From: Gymnothorax reevesii
Lineage: Eukaryota > Chordata > Actinopteri > Anguilliformes > Muraenidae
Assembly (NCBI GenBank): GCA_029721435.1
Contig: CM056580.1
Coordinates: forward strand, 22,934,367-22,998,366
Reading direction: 5' to 3'
Length of the DNA stretch: 64,000 nucleotides
Shown: positions 23,543 through 35,275 of the stretch, one piece after another
Layout of the letters: every line of letters begins with the position of its first letter
How positions within the stretch are numbered: position 1 is the stretch's first letter
Program-made: the position numbers and the translations under genes
Notes under the pieces: model-generated
Told to the model about the DNA's origin: nothing
The model's input: the letters and a program-made list of their open reading frames with translations, nothing else
Databases searched by the model: none

Positions 23543-24610
23543 TGTAATATGGAATATACGGGGTTTCCTCGTGACTGCTTTCGACCAACGCCACACAAGT
23601 ATTCTTGTCTGAGGTGGGATAAAATGGAGTGCAGGATACTGAAAGTGACTGTGCCCGTCTCCCCCACTGTGGCTTGACTGGTATTTCCTTAAATCTGTTT
23701 GTCCTCATGCATCCCTCCGCCGTCCGTCACTCCCGCACGGAGCCGACTCCTCGTTTGTCAGCCGCGTCAACAGAACATCAGACACTGTGCACTGTAACCC
23801 CAGATGTTGTGGTTCACTCAATTGTTTAGTGGAAGCCGTTTACCTCAAAAAATTATTACTGCTAACTTAATGATCTTGTGTTCACAGCACTAAAAACATG
23901 GTAACAACTAAGAATAACTTTTCAAAATTTTTTACCTTATTTTCTTTAAGTACCATCCACACAATGCAATAAAGTTGGCTTACGCACTTTTTTTGAGGTA
24001 GTATGTTTCCACAAAACATTCGAGTTTGCCGCACAATCTGGGTTTACGGTGTGTGGCCATGACACCTGACACTGTAGTGTCTTCAGATACGGGTCTGCGC
24101 TGCGCTAGAATTATGGGCTGTCGGCTGAATCTCGCTATAGTGATGGTCACCCAGGAGATGTTTGGAAAGGACTGTATTGCCATTCTCTGCACTCTTACTC
24201 AGGAAGCGAGCAAAGGGAACCTTGAACACAGATGTGACGCATTTCCTCAGGAATAGACGGAAAACAAGGCAGCGCTGATCGCCCCTTCAGCGTCCTGCCC
24301 GGCTGTCTTTGTGTTTTGTGTGGCAGCGGTTTGTAACTCAGTGTTGTTTGTACAAAAGTGTAGATGTTGGTTGTGTTGACGGTATTGTCTGGCGGTGGCG
24401 GAGCAGGTAAACACTGTTGAGAGTGGTAATGTTTCGGTTGTGGATGTGCAGGGTGTGTGTGGCCTCAGTGCCGCACCTCTGGACAGCGGCTCCCGGATAG
24501 TCCAGTGTGAGCCGGAATGGCGGTGTTTTCCCCCCCTGCTGCTGCTGTCCTGCCCTGTTTATCTGCAGCTGCTGCTGCCAGGGCTCTGTGTGCACAGGCT
24601 GCAGACCCTA
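23543..24610. other. Non-coding DNA, no clear feature
   Basis: Sequence of mixed composition with no recognised transposon end and no splice-supported coding frame. Confidence 0.4.
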
Positions 24611-24624
24611 GGACCTCTGCTCTC

Positions 24625-24990
24625 ACAACCACACACATTTACACACGCAGGCACACACCAGCAATCAGGCACGCGCCGAGTATGCACAGATACGCATGCA
24701 CACTTATATAAGCACCCTCACACTCAGGCACACACATGCGCACGCATCCAAATTCATATACGCACTCTCACACACAGACACACGCAAACACACACACACA
24801 CCCAAATTCATGTCTGCAGTCACAAGCGCACACACAGACACACACACACACACACACAAACACGCATCCAAGTTCATACATTCACTCTCATGCTCGGACC
24901 CAAACACTCACACTCCCAAATTCATCTACACACTCCCACACTCACACACACACACACACACAAGTTCATATACACACTCTCACACTCAGA
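24625..24990 (+). repeat. Degenerate (CA)n cluster with interspersed AAATTCAT blocks
   Basis: Imperfect CACACA runs alternate with short recurring segments reading CCAAATTCAT or CCAAGTTCAT plus (T)ACACACTC (at about 24747, 24802, 24867, 24915 and 24963). This gives a loose period of about 50-65 bp, so the region is a degenerate CA-based minisatellite rather than a simple microsatellite. It explains histidine/threonine-rich frames on both strands. Confidence 0.85.
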
Positions 24991-24999
24991 CACGCATGA

Positions 25000-25669
25000 T
25001 AAAAACGTACTCAATAGCAGCAGGGTCATCACCATGGGCTCTTACGAGAGTGAAGGTGTGGAGATGTGTGTCGTGTGCCTCACCCTGCTGAGCGTAGCAC
25101 TAATACAGAGGCAGCCGAACTCTCCTCACAGCAGCCAAATAACGCGTCAGTGTGATTGATTTCTGCCTCGACGCGGAGCCTCGGCCCACTTCAGGCTTGT
25201 GGCACGATCCCCTCTGCTTGGCCCACGGAAAGAGTACATGTTTTGGGGTCACACAGAGAAAAGGGTTAAAAAACAAACGGATGAAAATAAATTTAAATGG
25301 ATAGAGCAAATGCAGCAGCATGGCTGAGTGAGCGCCTGAGGTCCCAGTGTTACTGTGCGCCGAGCATGAAGCCGTCCCGTGCTGCAGAGTTAGGAAAGTA
25401 ATGGCCCTCTAACAGAATACGTTAATAAAAGCCGCAGAGAAGGCCCCTCTTTTTCTGCGCTCTGCAAACAGCCGTATTCAGAGTGGCTGATACAGCGGGC
25501 TGATTTATTTATATTCTCATAAATGAACAATGCGCACGCATGTACTCTGCATCAGCCTGAGGTTATTCCTTTGATTAAGGGTGTGATAGCAGTGTCTCTG
25601 TCCGGACCTGAGCCCGCAACCTGCAGGGGTTGGGCTGCTCGCCTCTACGCCCCAGGGAAGGGCATGCAC

Positions 25670-25670
<1 letters not shown>
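25000..25670. other. Non-coding DNA, no clear feature
   Basis: No exon or repeat end is recognised. The stretch at about 25400-25530 is free of low-complexity sequence and contains AT-rich TTTATTTATATTCTCATAA next to balanced sequence. Confidence 0.4.

Positions 25671-25673
<3 letters not shown>

Positions 25674-25708
<35 letters not shown>
25674..25708 (+). repeat. (GT)n microsatellite
   Basis: About 17 GT steps after GCACGTGC. It is the left border of the TTAGG-like interspersed repeat that follows. Confidence 0.93.
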
Positions 25709-25710
<2 letters not shown>

Positions 25711-25739
25711 TGTACTTGCTATATATTCAGGATCAGAAA

Positions 25740-26075
25740 CAAAATTTTTAACCAACAGAACGGGGACATTTTTTGGGGATTGAGTTCATTTTAGGCAGCC
25801 TCACGACTACAAAGACGCATTGTGACTTACTGGTTTAGGTTTGGGTTAAGGTTAGAATTAGGAACTGGTTAAGGTCAGCGTGAAGGTTTGGGTTAGGCAT
25901 GCGCTCATTTTGGTTCAGATTACGGAATGGCTGTGCAGCCATCCGAGGAAGGAACAGAGGTCAATGTAATGTCCTCACCTGAATATATGTGCATGGATGT
26001 GTGCTGTGTGCTGTGTGTGTGTGTGCGCGTGCGTGCGTGCATGTGTATGCGGGTGCGCGCATGTCTGTGTGAGAC
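25740..26075. repeat. Fish interspersed repeat with GGGTTA-like core, bordered by GT tracts
   Basis: The segment has GGGGACATTTTTTGGGGATT near its left end, then degenerate GGTTTGGGTTAAGGTTAG motifs, then GTCAATGTAATGTCCTCAC, then a GT/GC-rich tract (about 26000-26070). GGACATTT and ATGTCCTCAC sit as imperfect inverted ends. This organisation (microsatellite, GGACATTT, GGTTAGG-like middle, TGTCCTCAC, microsatellite) matches a repeat type I know to be common in teleosts. It is not telomeric sequence. Confidence 0.65.
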
Positions 26076-26215
26076 AGAAATAGATGAGAGTTGTGTTCTC
26101 TGTGCTGATCTCAGATCTGCGTGTTGCACACGTTGCTCATACAGAATTCATCTTAGCAGTGTAATCGGATCAGCGGGTAACAGTTTGTGGACACCCTGTC
26201 TGGCTCACCCGCACA

Positions 26216-26217
<2 letters not shown>

Positions 26218-26262
<45 letters not shown>

Positions 26263-26265
26263 ACA

Positions 26266-26300
<35 letters not shown>
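26218..26300 (+). repeat. (AC)n microsatellite
   Basis: Two long AC runs split by a short CCACACTC interruption at about 26259-26270. Confidence 0.95.
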
Positions 26301-26301
<1 letters not shown>

Positions 26302-26429
26302 CGTGCATGTACACACACATCAATCATTATGGGTGAGTGAAAGCCCTTTCCACCATTAACTCTTTACGTTGCAACATGCATCATACAAATATCTGCTTTA
26401 AATTTTCTTGATCATGGCCTTAGAAGAGG

Positions 26430-26775
26430 AAACGTCCACACTCATCGTTTTGAAACGAAAACAATCTCCATTCACATTAAAAAGCAATCTCGGAGTTTTC
26501 AGACTAAAACTGGGTCAGCAGTGTTCTCAAAAGTCTCTGTCATAGGGGTTCGAAAATGCTGGAGTAGTTTGGACCCTGGGAGAAAACGTAGCAAAAGTTA
26601 TAGTTACGCATTTTTAAATTATTATGTATTAGTATGAACGTAGCCCAAGTTGTTGGGTGATGAGTTGATATTTTCACACTAGTCAGACTTACACATTGAA
26701 GTGCATGCGCATTTTGAAACGTTATGTTCTGTTCATTTAGCAGACACTGTCATGTAGAATGATATGCAATTTTTT
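26430..26775. repeat. Degenerate interspersed repeat fragments
   Basis: The part at 26430-26600 (GTCCACACTCATCGTTTTGA through GGAGAAAACG) resembles teleost MITEs with GTCCACAC/CGTTTT ends. At 26736-26770, TCATTTAGCAGACACTGTC resembles the widespread fish repeat that begins TTTAGCAGACGCTTTTATCC. Both assignments rest on memory of family appearance and are tentative. Confidence 0.4.
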
Positions 26776-27164
26776 GGAAATGGCGATAGACTCTCCACGC
26801 CCGGCTCACTACCGCTACCGCTGAAGCGGAGTTTGTCGTCTGGCGTCACCCCCGGGCTTCCTGTCACAGCGGAGCCCTGAATGAGTCCTCCTGCATGCAC
26901 CATTAACCTCTCCCTCCCTCTCCATATAGAGGTTAACGCTGCACCATTCATTTTGACTGGCAAGCGAGATCTTTCTTCAGAGGACACTCTCAGAGAACAA
27001 TAACAAGAGGAAATGGCTCCTAACTTTATTCCAAATGAGCGTAGCTAAAAAAAGAAGCTCAGACAAATGCGCCCTGTATGTGTCTCCTGTATTTCATCTG
27101 TCTGGCCCCCTCTTCCATGGAGACGCCGGTGTTATATAATGTTGTTTAATAACACGGCCAGATG

Positions 27165-27290
27165 TTTACTGAAGCGGTTATCTTGCTCAAGAGCATGACG
27201 GCAGCCCCGTCGCTGGGATTGCAGCCTGCAATCTTCGGCTTACAGGCCTCACTGGTTGCCCGGAGCAGCGCACCGCAGTGCTGCGACAGG
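27165..27290. repeat. Degenerate fish repeat fragment
   Basis: The stretch around GGGATTGCAGCCTGCAATC and TTCGGCTTACAGGCC resembles the tail half of the same widespread fish repeat hinted at near 26740 (usual form GAACCTGCAACCTTCGGGTTACAAGCC). About 400 bp separates the two halves, so they may be one disrupted copy or two unrelated fragments. Confidence 0.4.
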
Positions 27291-27654
27291 GCAGCTGTCC
27301 GGGCCTGTTACCGCGCCCGGAGAAAGGCCTTTCTGTTCGCGGCTCGGCGACAATACTATCAGCCAAGCGTCGTGGGCGCGTGTGTTTGTGCGTGTGTTCC
27401 GTCGGACACGTGTGCAGGCCGTTTGGCGCACCAGTGTCACTTGGCCTGTTGTGCGTTTGCAGACTAAAGAGGCGTCTGGAAGTTCAGATTGAAGGGGCAG
27501 AGGGTGAGATGGGGACTGGTGAAGATGCTGTGGTCTCCCCACAGCGCGAGGCGAGACTGCAGGAGCAAGTGTTAGATTTTGGGGTCACCTGGTTCAGCTC
27601 TGTGATCACCCTCTGTCCAGGAGAAGAAGCAAAGAGGCACAGAGAAATGACTAT

Positions 27655-27770
27655 CAGAGGAAAAAAAGAGAGAAGGACTGAGGAAAGAGGAGGAGAGAAA
27701 CAAAGAGGGAAGAGGAGGGAAGCTGGCAGTGAGGAGAAGAGAGAGAGTGGAGCTAAGGAAGGGAAGTAAT
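27655..27770 (+). repeat. Purine-rich tract
   Basis: An almost pure A/G stretch of mixed GAGA, GGAA and AAAG words. Confidence 0.7.
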
Positions 27771-27931
27771 GGAAAAGTTGAAATTGGCAAACAGGGATGC
27801 ATGCATATTTGTGCTTTACACTTCAGAATAATTAACTGATTGTTTAATGTCAACAAATCATAGTGGCTGAGAGGTAGAAACTGAACAATGAAGATAGGGA
27901 GAGACGCTGAAAAAAGAGCAGGAGGGAGGCA

Positions 27932-27956
27932 TAGAGAGAGAGAGAGAGAGAGAGAG
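27932..27956 (+). repeat. (GA)n microsatellite
   Basis: About 12 GA steps. Confidence 0.92.
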
Positions 27957-29438
27957 CAGTGTGAGGTACAGGATTGATGCAGGATGCATCAGGATGGATT
28001 CCTGTCTCGTCCTGGTGGTGATGTCAGGAGTTCTGCAGGGACTCCAGCTGTTCCCTTAACCTTGCAGGTGTCACAGCTCTCAGTGGTACTTTTACCTGAG
28101 CGGTAGCACTGTGGTGATTCGTCATACCTTGGTTTTTGGAGAGGGAGATCGTGCTTTCACGTTCAACTGCAAGAGCCTTGAGAGCGTGGTCCAGAGAGGG
28201 GGACAGGGAGTGAGAACAGGTTACCTGTTAGGTGAGGATGTGAGTTCACCTCAGTGTAGTGGAGCTTTGCTTTGGCTGCCGAGTGACTGAGTTGCCGTTT
28301 GAAATTGGCAGGTGTTGGATTAACCTATTTCCTCACTAACCATGTCTGTTACCCTCTTCACCCTCCCAACTCTCATATCAGCCAGATTCAAGCCTTAAAT
28401 ACACGCAAAACAAACCACTGTTTTTAAGACTTAACCTCTCATACAAACACACACAAGCACTGCAATGGAACTTCATTTTGATGCAGCAGGAATATTTCTC
28501 CCTTTTTCCGATGTTTGACAAAAAAAAATCACAAAATCAGCTGGCACCGTGACAAAAAAATGTGGCTGTCATAAACTGTGCTGACGGCAAGTGCTGTACC
28601 CATCTCTGGAGCTCCGCTCCGGAATCTTCTGGCGAAGACAAGAAAAGACATCAAAAGAAAGAGTGCAACTTACACCCCCCCCACACCTCCCCTTTCTTTC
28701 CCCCCTCCTCCTTTCCCTCTCAGACTCGGCTAATCCTAATGACTGAAGCCTTATGCGATAGTTAATTTAAATAAAGAGGTCAGACCTAGCGTAGCGAGCG
28801 GTAGCATCTCCGCGCAGAAGATGTTCTCTGAAATAAACAGGAGGTCTAATGATCCCCTCTGTGCCCACATCGCCCACATTTGGGCTCTGCACATTTTTGG
28901 AGTTCTCAGCTCCTTTGAACCCCCTGGAGATGTTTTTCCTGATTAAATTTTCATCAGGTCTGCTATGTCCTGGCTTCTACTGCAGTTTCCTTACAGAGAA
29001 AAGAAAATGGTTAACAAACAGAAAAAAAAATATGGAGGGAGGGCGTGTGCAAAGTAGAGCGAGACGGAAAGTGGGAAGGAGAGGAAAAAGCAGAGAGGCA
29101 AGATTCATTCGAATTTTGGGGCCGATGGGACGGAAGGTGCATGAAAGGGGCTGGAGGAGTGGTACTTTCAGATTTTCTGGGTCTAGAAAATTCTTCCAGT
29201 CCAGCAACCCAAGATGAACCTCGCTGTCTCCTCCACATTCATTCCTTTGCTCACCCTGTTAGCGGGTCTCTGCGGAATGAATGAATAAATAGATAAATAA
29301 AAATAGCTTGCGGCTTATTTAAGAGGGCCTACCTTTCTCCTCATCTTCCGTGCCATCTATCAAGGGCAGTGTAAAATGATTACCAGTGCCATGGGTTCGC
29401 TGCCGGAGAACACAGTGGTGTAACAAATTGTGTTAGAG
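27957..29438. other. Non-coding DNA, no clear feature
   Basis: Poly-A and C-rich patches occur (about 28518, 28552, 28674-28720). No exon or element end is supported. Confidence 0.4.
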
Positions 29439-29439
29439 T

Positions 29440-29464
29440 CACACACACACACACACACACACAC
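29440..29464 (+). repeat. (CA)n microsatellite
   Basis: About 12 CA steps. Confidence 0.93.
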
Positions 29465-29651
29465 AGTTCTGTGTATTAGCCTGCAGTGTGACTGTGTGTG
29501 GACATGCACGAGCACATACACACAACTCAGTCAGTGCTTACGAAAAAGCTCATCTGTGTGCTCACATATGCAACATGCGCAGGTAAGTGGGCATTAGGTT
29601 TATTAGCCAACATTGTGGTGGTTTCCAGGCTGGGGTCTTCAGTAATAAGCT

Positions 29652-29795
29652 GCTTTCACTCTGGACCCAAAACAAATTTTTCTAACGGCGGATTAAATTC
29701 AAAGTCAATGCAAAGATGCAAATACACGCGTCTTTGCATTGACTTTGAGTGTAATCTGTCTCGCGAAAAATTTGTGTCGCGTCCAGTGTGAAAGC
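29652..29795. mobile_element. Foldback MITE with about 68-bp inverted arms
   Basis: The left arm 29652-29719 begins GCTTTCACTCTGGAC and ends TCAATGCAAAGATGC. The right arm 29728-29795 is its inverted complement, beginning GCGTCTTTGCATTGAC and ending GTCCAGTGTGAAAGC. The central half is perfect (AAAGTCAATGCAAAGA) and the outer half has several mismatches. An 8-bp loop separates the arms, so a transcript would form a long hairpin. Confidence 0.87.
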
Positions 29796-30420
29796 GGATT
29801 TACTGCGAGGAACAGCTGCATCTGCGGTCGCTCCACCCTGCTCCTTCTTCGTGGCAGTTAGATGCGCACAGCTAGCGTCTCGCGCCGGTACGGCAGAGAG
29901 AGCCTCGAGCCACTCTGACAGATGGGTTGGATCAACACCGCAACAATGCTGTACAATAATGATCATAATTCATGGGCAAAAACACAGTCCCCTGGTACTG
30001 ATAAAGAATTCTCATTGGTGCAGTTACCTCAAGCAAACTGCTCTCTCCCAAATGATGGCTCTTCAGCCTTATGGCTTAAAAAGAAAAAATAATTTAAAAA
30101 AATACTGAAAGTGAGCTCGTCAAAGAGCATCATTGGTTTTGAATCGTTGGAGGATGTGTCCAGGGCTTGCAGCTCTTCCTAACAGATGGAAACAATCGTT
30201 GTTTACATTTGTATGTCCTTGTTGTGCGTGTTGGGAGAATTTTGAAGAGTTGTCTTCTTGAATGCTCATTTATTTGCATTGTGCATTGCTCAATTAGAGC
30301 CGAATCTATCATGATGAATGTACAGTATGCAGATGGTCACAGTAATTTTGATTGTAGCAGTTTTAAGACTGACCACAGTTAGCGCAATGGAGAAATGCTG
30401 CAGTGCACTATTTTAACCTT
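29796..30420. other. Non-coding DNA, no clear feature
   Basis: No exon, RNA gene or element end is recognised. Confidence 0.4.
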
Positions 30421-30426
30421 CAGTTA

Positions 30427-32393
30427 GGGAGCTTTTCAATATACTGAACGCTTTCAAATTTGAACACACCTTCAAAAATGAACAAGTCTCTGTTTGTGTT
30501 CAGCTAAAAAACGAACGGCAGAGTGTTCAAAAGAAGCATGCGTTCATTTTTGACTGGACAGAATCCAAAAACGAACGTGGCTGCCCTCTCTCGAGTTACA
30601 AAATTAATCTGCTCTCCACTTCGCAAAATTTACATCAACATGCGTAAATATTTCCTTCTAATGAGAAAATAATTCCCCGTCTTCCATCCTTCAGAATTTT
30701 GAAGTATATTGTACGGTACATGCCGATTAAACGACAGTTTTCACGTCGACTAAAAAATCCGACCGAATCTCCAGTTTCGAGATTATATCTCTACTGATCG
30801 TCAATCTTGCGCTATACGCTTACACTTTAAATCAGGTTCGATAAGATGCTTTAACACATTCCACACTCAAGACCAGAGATAAATTGTGAATCAGTGGTAC
30901 CGGGGTACGTTCAGTCAGCCAAAACATTGAAATGTTGCTGTGTGAATACTTTACTGGATTGAGCATCGCTTCCGTGTAGTGTCAGTATGCCACTTTTTCC
31001 TTCTTAAATAAAAAAGCATTTTAGAATTCCAAATCACGATGTGACCGCTAGGTAATTTGTATGCAAAAGATTGTAAATAAATTCAATTAAATACATTAAA
31101 ATTATAGTTTACCCATTGTGTCACATCATCTGTGCGACAGCCCTAGTTTAATTCTCCTATTCTGTGAGTATAAGAACTAGAATAACTTTGTCCCGTTCAC
31201 ATCAAATTGCAAAATTATCCGCAATATTAATCCTTTCTTTTTAAACCTGTGAATGCGCAAAGCAAAAAAAAAAAAAAAATGCCAGACGTTACTGCCCACT
31301 ACGTACAAGATGAGTTCTGCAATGATATTCAGATTTTGTTCCATTGATTGTCGCAGATTTTGTGGGCTACGATTTGTCATATTATATATTGTTCTAATTT
31401 ATCGTACAGTATTTTTCATGTCACAAAACATGAAACTGTCTCCCTGTGGGAGCTGCCGACGATAAGTCCAGATCTAGACCTGTAGAAAACTACCCCTCCT
31501 GTAACTAACTAGTTTGTTACAGGTGACGGCAGTCTATTTTTCCCTCACCAGCATCATGCATACGCAGAATATCGGGGTTGCAGCAGATCAGTCATGTAGT
31601 CCAATAAACTTTCTATCTTTTCAGTGCATATTGGTAACAAAAACCTGATAATGTCAATTCTACAGCCATTAAAAGAAGAAGTGTAATAACTAGACCCTGT
31701 CTCTCCTATAGCTGATTATTTTCAGTCATAATGGAAAATTTATTGTTATCGACACCCTTAAAATCTTGCTATTAATCTTTATCGTCGGGTGATATTTTTT
31801 ATTACAACTTTAGCTGACATAGAAAAAATCAGATAGGTATACAGAAAAACACAACCGCGAGACCACAAAGACGAGGACGGGCAAAGGGTAACATACATGC
31901 ACGTTTTGCGTTTTCCAAACTCTGGTACCACGTCGCCAGTCAAATGTAGGCCTACATTTCAGAAAAAGAAATGAGTCACGACTAAATTTTATATAACTGA
32001 TGCATAAAACAGAGAGAAGACTCCAGCTGTAACACCGATAATTTCTATCTAGAAAATCTATCAATAGTAAATCACGGAAAATGGGGGTATGGCATTAACC
32101 GCATAAACTGTCACATACATCGACAAAATCTGCAATAAAAAACTCAGAACAGTTGACTGCAAACAGAAATTCTTGGATTGTGTACATTTTATAATAAACG
32201 GAGTTAAGTTTCATATGAATCTCGTTCATCTTTACATGAAAGCATCAGGCCTTGGGCAGGCATCAGTAAATGAACAGAGGGGAGTTCATTATCGAACGCA
32301 GTGACCAGGTTTTCTGCCTCGAACGCATCTTAAAATGAACAGGCGTCCGTTTAAAATGAGCGTGTTCACTGTTCAGAATATTGACAAGCTCCC
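30427..32393. mobile_element. 2-kb TIR DNA transposon flanked by TTA
   Basis: The left end (30427 on) reads GGGAGCTTTTCAATATACTG. The right end is the inverted complement of GGGAGCTTGTCAATATTCTG, so the 20-bp ends differ at 2 positions and continue with GAAC. TTA lies immediately outside both ends (30424-30426 and 32394-32396). Subterminal AAAATGAAC/ACGAACG words repeat near both ends. The AT-rich interior shows only short frames (up to about 84 codons), none recognisable as a transposase, so it is non-autonomous or decayed. A 3-bp TTA target would fit PIF/Harbinger, but the superfamily is inferred from that alone. Confidence 0.75.
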
Positions 32394-32399
32394 TTACCC

Positions 32400-32860
32400 A
32401 TATGCACAAATGCCACTGCTTGTGCTCATCACCCTGCGTGCGTGGTCTGGTTTGTGCTGTTTAGAAAGTGTGTCCTAACAGATGGGTATCGCGAATGTTG
32501 GCATTGTGTGCAAGCTATACTTTGAACACAGACTCATTCAAACTTTTTAGTTTGCAGCTCAGCGCTACGGCTGGGTGCACGTATGCAGATGTGATTGCCT
32601 CCAGCTACAAGCAGCGAAAAAGAATAATCGATTCCAGGCTGATTCCGCTAAGCTTTTTTTTGTTCTTTACCAAGGATGAGTATCCTTCTCTTACTAATTG
32701 AAACTTAGATGAAAGTAGAATGGAGGGAAGGCGCCATTGATTAATTAATTAAGTCCTTAATTAATTTCTTAGCATAATACACCACCAGGATGTAAAAGAA
32801 GTCCCTCGAAAAACTGAGAAACATCTCCGCTTAAGTGTGCTTCAGCTGAGCATACCATGT
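32400..32860. other. Non-coding DNA, no clear feature
   Basis: Includes an AT-rich TTAATTAATTAAG block at about 32739-32751. No exon or element end is supported. Confidence 0.4.
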
Positions 32861-32861
32861 G

Positions 32862-33350
32862 TTGCTATAGTTGCTGTGTATATTTGGTTTTGGCATAAAT
32901 TCATATAGTTGCTGTGTTAATGTGGGCTTAGCATAATTCCATGCACAGTAGTTGCTGTTTATATTTGGGTTTAGCATAATTCTATGTAGTTGCTATGTAT
33001 ATTTGTATTTTGAATTATTTTGAATAGTTGTTTGCGGTTTGGCGTAATGCTGCCTTTTGCTGTGTACATTTGGGTTTAACATAATTTTATGTAGTCACAG
33101 TTTATATTTGGATTTAGCATAATGTCATGTAGTCGCTGTGTATATTTTGGTTCAGGATAATTTCATGTGGTCCCTGTGTATATTTTGGTTGAGCATAATT
33201 TCATTTGGTTTCATATAACATCATGTAGTCACCATCTATATTTGGGTTTAATATAATTCTCATGTGCTTGCTATGAATATTTTTGTTTTGCGTAACTTCA
33301 GATTGTTGTTGTATATATTTGGGTTTTGCATAATTTCTTGTACTCACTTT
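32862..33350 (+). repeat. Degenerate ~38-bp tandem repeat, block 1
   Basis: Units contain TGTGTATATTTGGGTTTAGC, then ATAATTTCATGTAGT and a variable GCTG/CACTG. About 12 imperfect copies are present, with ends eroded by point changes and small indels. The same unit resumes at 37497-38095, so the two blocks bracket the intervening repeat region. Confidence 0.85.
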
Positions 33351-33775
33351 CTAGCTTACCTGCCCTATGGGCCGATAAGCTATTGTCTTGGTGTGGCGTC
33401 TGTCGTCCGTCGCCTGGAACATTTTTTTCCTTTTTTTCAATTTGATGATTTTTTGTGTAAATTTGCCATGACATATTTCTAGGCCATATCTCCAGACTTT
33501 TTTTCAGATTTTTGATTGAATCATTTTTGTCCGTTTTATGGGCCCTTGAAATTTTGGCCCCAATGTTAAAGATAGGACTTAGAAATTTTCAAAAATTATT
33601 TGTCAAAAACCGTGCAATACTTTTTTTTTCTAAATCAGGCAATCAACTTCCCTTAGTACCATCTATGTACAGTGCGAGCGCCATTTTGTTTGAATCGATG
33701 GAAGTGGGTCTATGGGGGCGCTGTACTTGATGAATAAGCAAGATGGCCTGTGGAGGCCAAATGGATGCAGAAAGA
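33351..33775. repeat. Linker of the composite repeat (CTGCCCTATGGGCC segment)
   Basis: The segment begins CCTGCCCTATGGGCCGATAA and contains GTCTGTCGTCCGTCGCC followed by T-rich sequence and ATTTTGGCCCCAATG. The GTCGTCCGTC motif is seen in several aquatic-animal repeat families. It lies between the ~38-bp array and the half-site array, and is treated as part of the same composite. Confidence 0.5.
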
Positions 33776-33779
33776 GATG

Positions 33780-34812
33780 AAGTTTGTATTATCGACATAT
33801 AGGAAGTCATATATTACCTATACATTGGCTATGTTAAAGCTGAACTCAGATGACTTTGGAAGGTCAAACTTGAGGTCAAAGCAAAATATTACAATTTTTA
33901 AAGGCTTCTTGGCTTGAAAATATGGAAGATTTGGAACATATGTGAATTAAACATATGTTAAAATATTAAAATATGTGAATTAGGGGCGTATATGAAATTT
34001 CTTTTGGTGGCCTTGACCTTGGGGGACCTTTGAAGGTCAAACTTCACATAGCAAAAACTATTATACTAGTTATTGGCAAAAAATACTATAATCACCAAAT
34101 CTATTATAGATAGAGCTTTGTACTGTGGGCGTAAAGGAAGTCATGTATGAAGTTTCATTAGGTGACCTTGACCTTGACCTTCAGTGACCTTCAACGGCCA
34201 AACTTTACAGTGAAATTTCAATGACTTATATCATCAAAATCATTACAGATAGAGTGTAGGTTTGAATTGGAGACATATAGAAATTCAAATATGAACTTTC
34301 GTTTGGTGACCTTCATATAGACCTTTGAAGGTCAGACTTGACCGAGTGAAAATTCTATGACTTCTATCACTTAAAAGGTCACCGATTGAGCCTAAGCTTG
34401 TGTCACAGACTTAAAAGAAGTCATACATGAACTTTCATTTCATGACATTCAACTTTACTTGGTGACCTTTGAAGGTCAAACTTGACATAATACAATAATA
34501 ATGATTTGTATTTCCAAAACGGTCGCAGATGGAGCCTAAGTTTGTATAAGAGATGTATAGGAAGTCATATATGATATTTCATTTGGTGACCTTCATATTT
34601 ACTTTCAAAGTTCAAATGTGACCTAGGGAAGATTCAGTGACTTGTATCACTAAAATGGTTACAGATAGAGCCGAGGTTTGTGTTACTGAAAGGAGGTAGT
34701 AACACAAGTCACAAGGAAGTCAAGGAAGTCACATATGAACTTTCATTTGGTGACATTCAACTTGACTGTCAGTGACCTTAGAGTTTCAAACTAAACAGTG
34801 AAATTACAATGA
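33780..34812 (+). repeat. ~145-bp tandem repeat rich in AGGTCA half-sites, part 1
   Basis: About seven degenerate copies share GGAAGTCATATATGAACTTT, then CATTTGGTGACCTT, GACCTTCAAAGGTCAAACTT, CAATGACTTGTATCAC and TAAAATGGTTACAGATAGAG. Unit anchors (GAAGTCAT-like) fall near 33806, 34137, 34274, 34417, 34561 and 34723. TGACCT/AGGTCA half-sites recur in every copy; 34163-34181 is three in a row with no gap (TGACCTTGACCTTGACCTT). The array is interrupted by the hAT insertion at 34821 and resumes at 37176. Confidence 0.8.
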
Positions 34813-34918
34813 CTACTGTCCAGAGGCGTTACCAGGATGCCAAGCTTGGGTGGGCATTTGTCCTCTTTGGGGGGGCAAAAAAAGAACCTCTAAATCGCCA
34901 TAAAATAAATAAATAGGG

Positions 34919-34919
<1 letters not shown>

Positions 34920-34986
<67 letters not shown>
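34920..34986 (+). repeat. (TA)n microsatellite, about 33 steps
   Basis: A pure alternating TA tract about 100 bp inside the left end of the hAT-like element. It can form cruciforms and is likely length-variable. Confidence 0.97.
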
Positions 34987-34989
<3 letters not shown>

Positions 34990-35275
34990 GCGACTGGTGA
35001 ACTGGCAGTAGGGGAGGTACATTAACAGGTGTGGTCAGTTTTCATTAATTATGCACACTAGGGTTGAGCCATTCATGAACCGCGATTTTTTAAGGCGTAG
35101 CACCACCACCTGCTGCCATGGGGCGAACATCCGAGCTTTCCCTTTTCCTTCATTAAACCCATCGCAGGTTGAGCGAAAGTGTAAAACATCAAAGGGCATG
35201 TGAAATGCTTCCGGAAAGAGAACTTGGCTGTCAATCAGTATTTTTCGGCTACTTGCTTCACAGAGCCAAATAAAG

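Noticed and set aside
24395..25159. 254-codon histidine/threonine-rich frame
   Set aside because: Produced by the degenerate CA repeat.
25820..25900. Interstitial telomere repeat
   Set aside because: GGTTTGGGTTAAGGTTAG motifs are irregular, few, and part of a common GGACATTT-bordered fish repeat.
27290..27325. SSBP first exon (CGCGCCCGGAGAAAG resembles ...AREK)
   Set aside because: The upstream codons do not match the family N-terminus and no GT donor follows at the required position.
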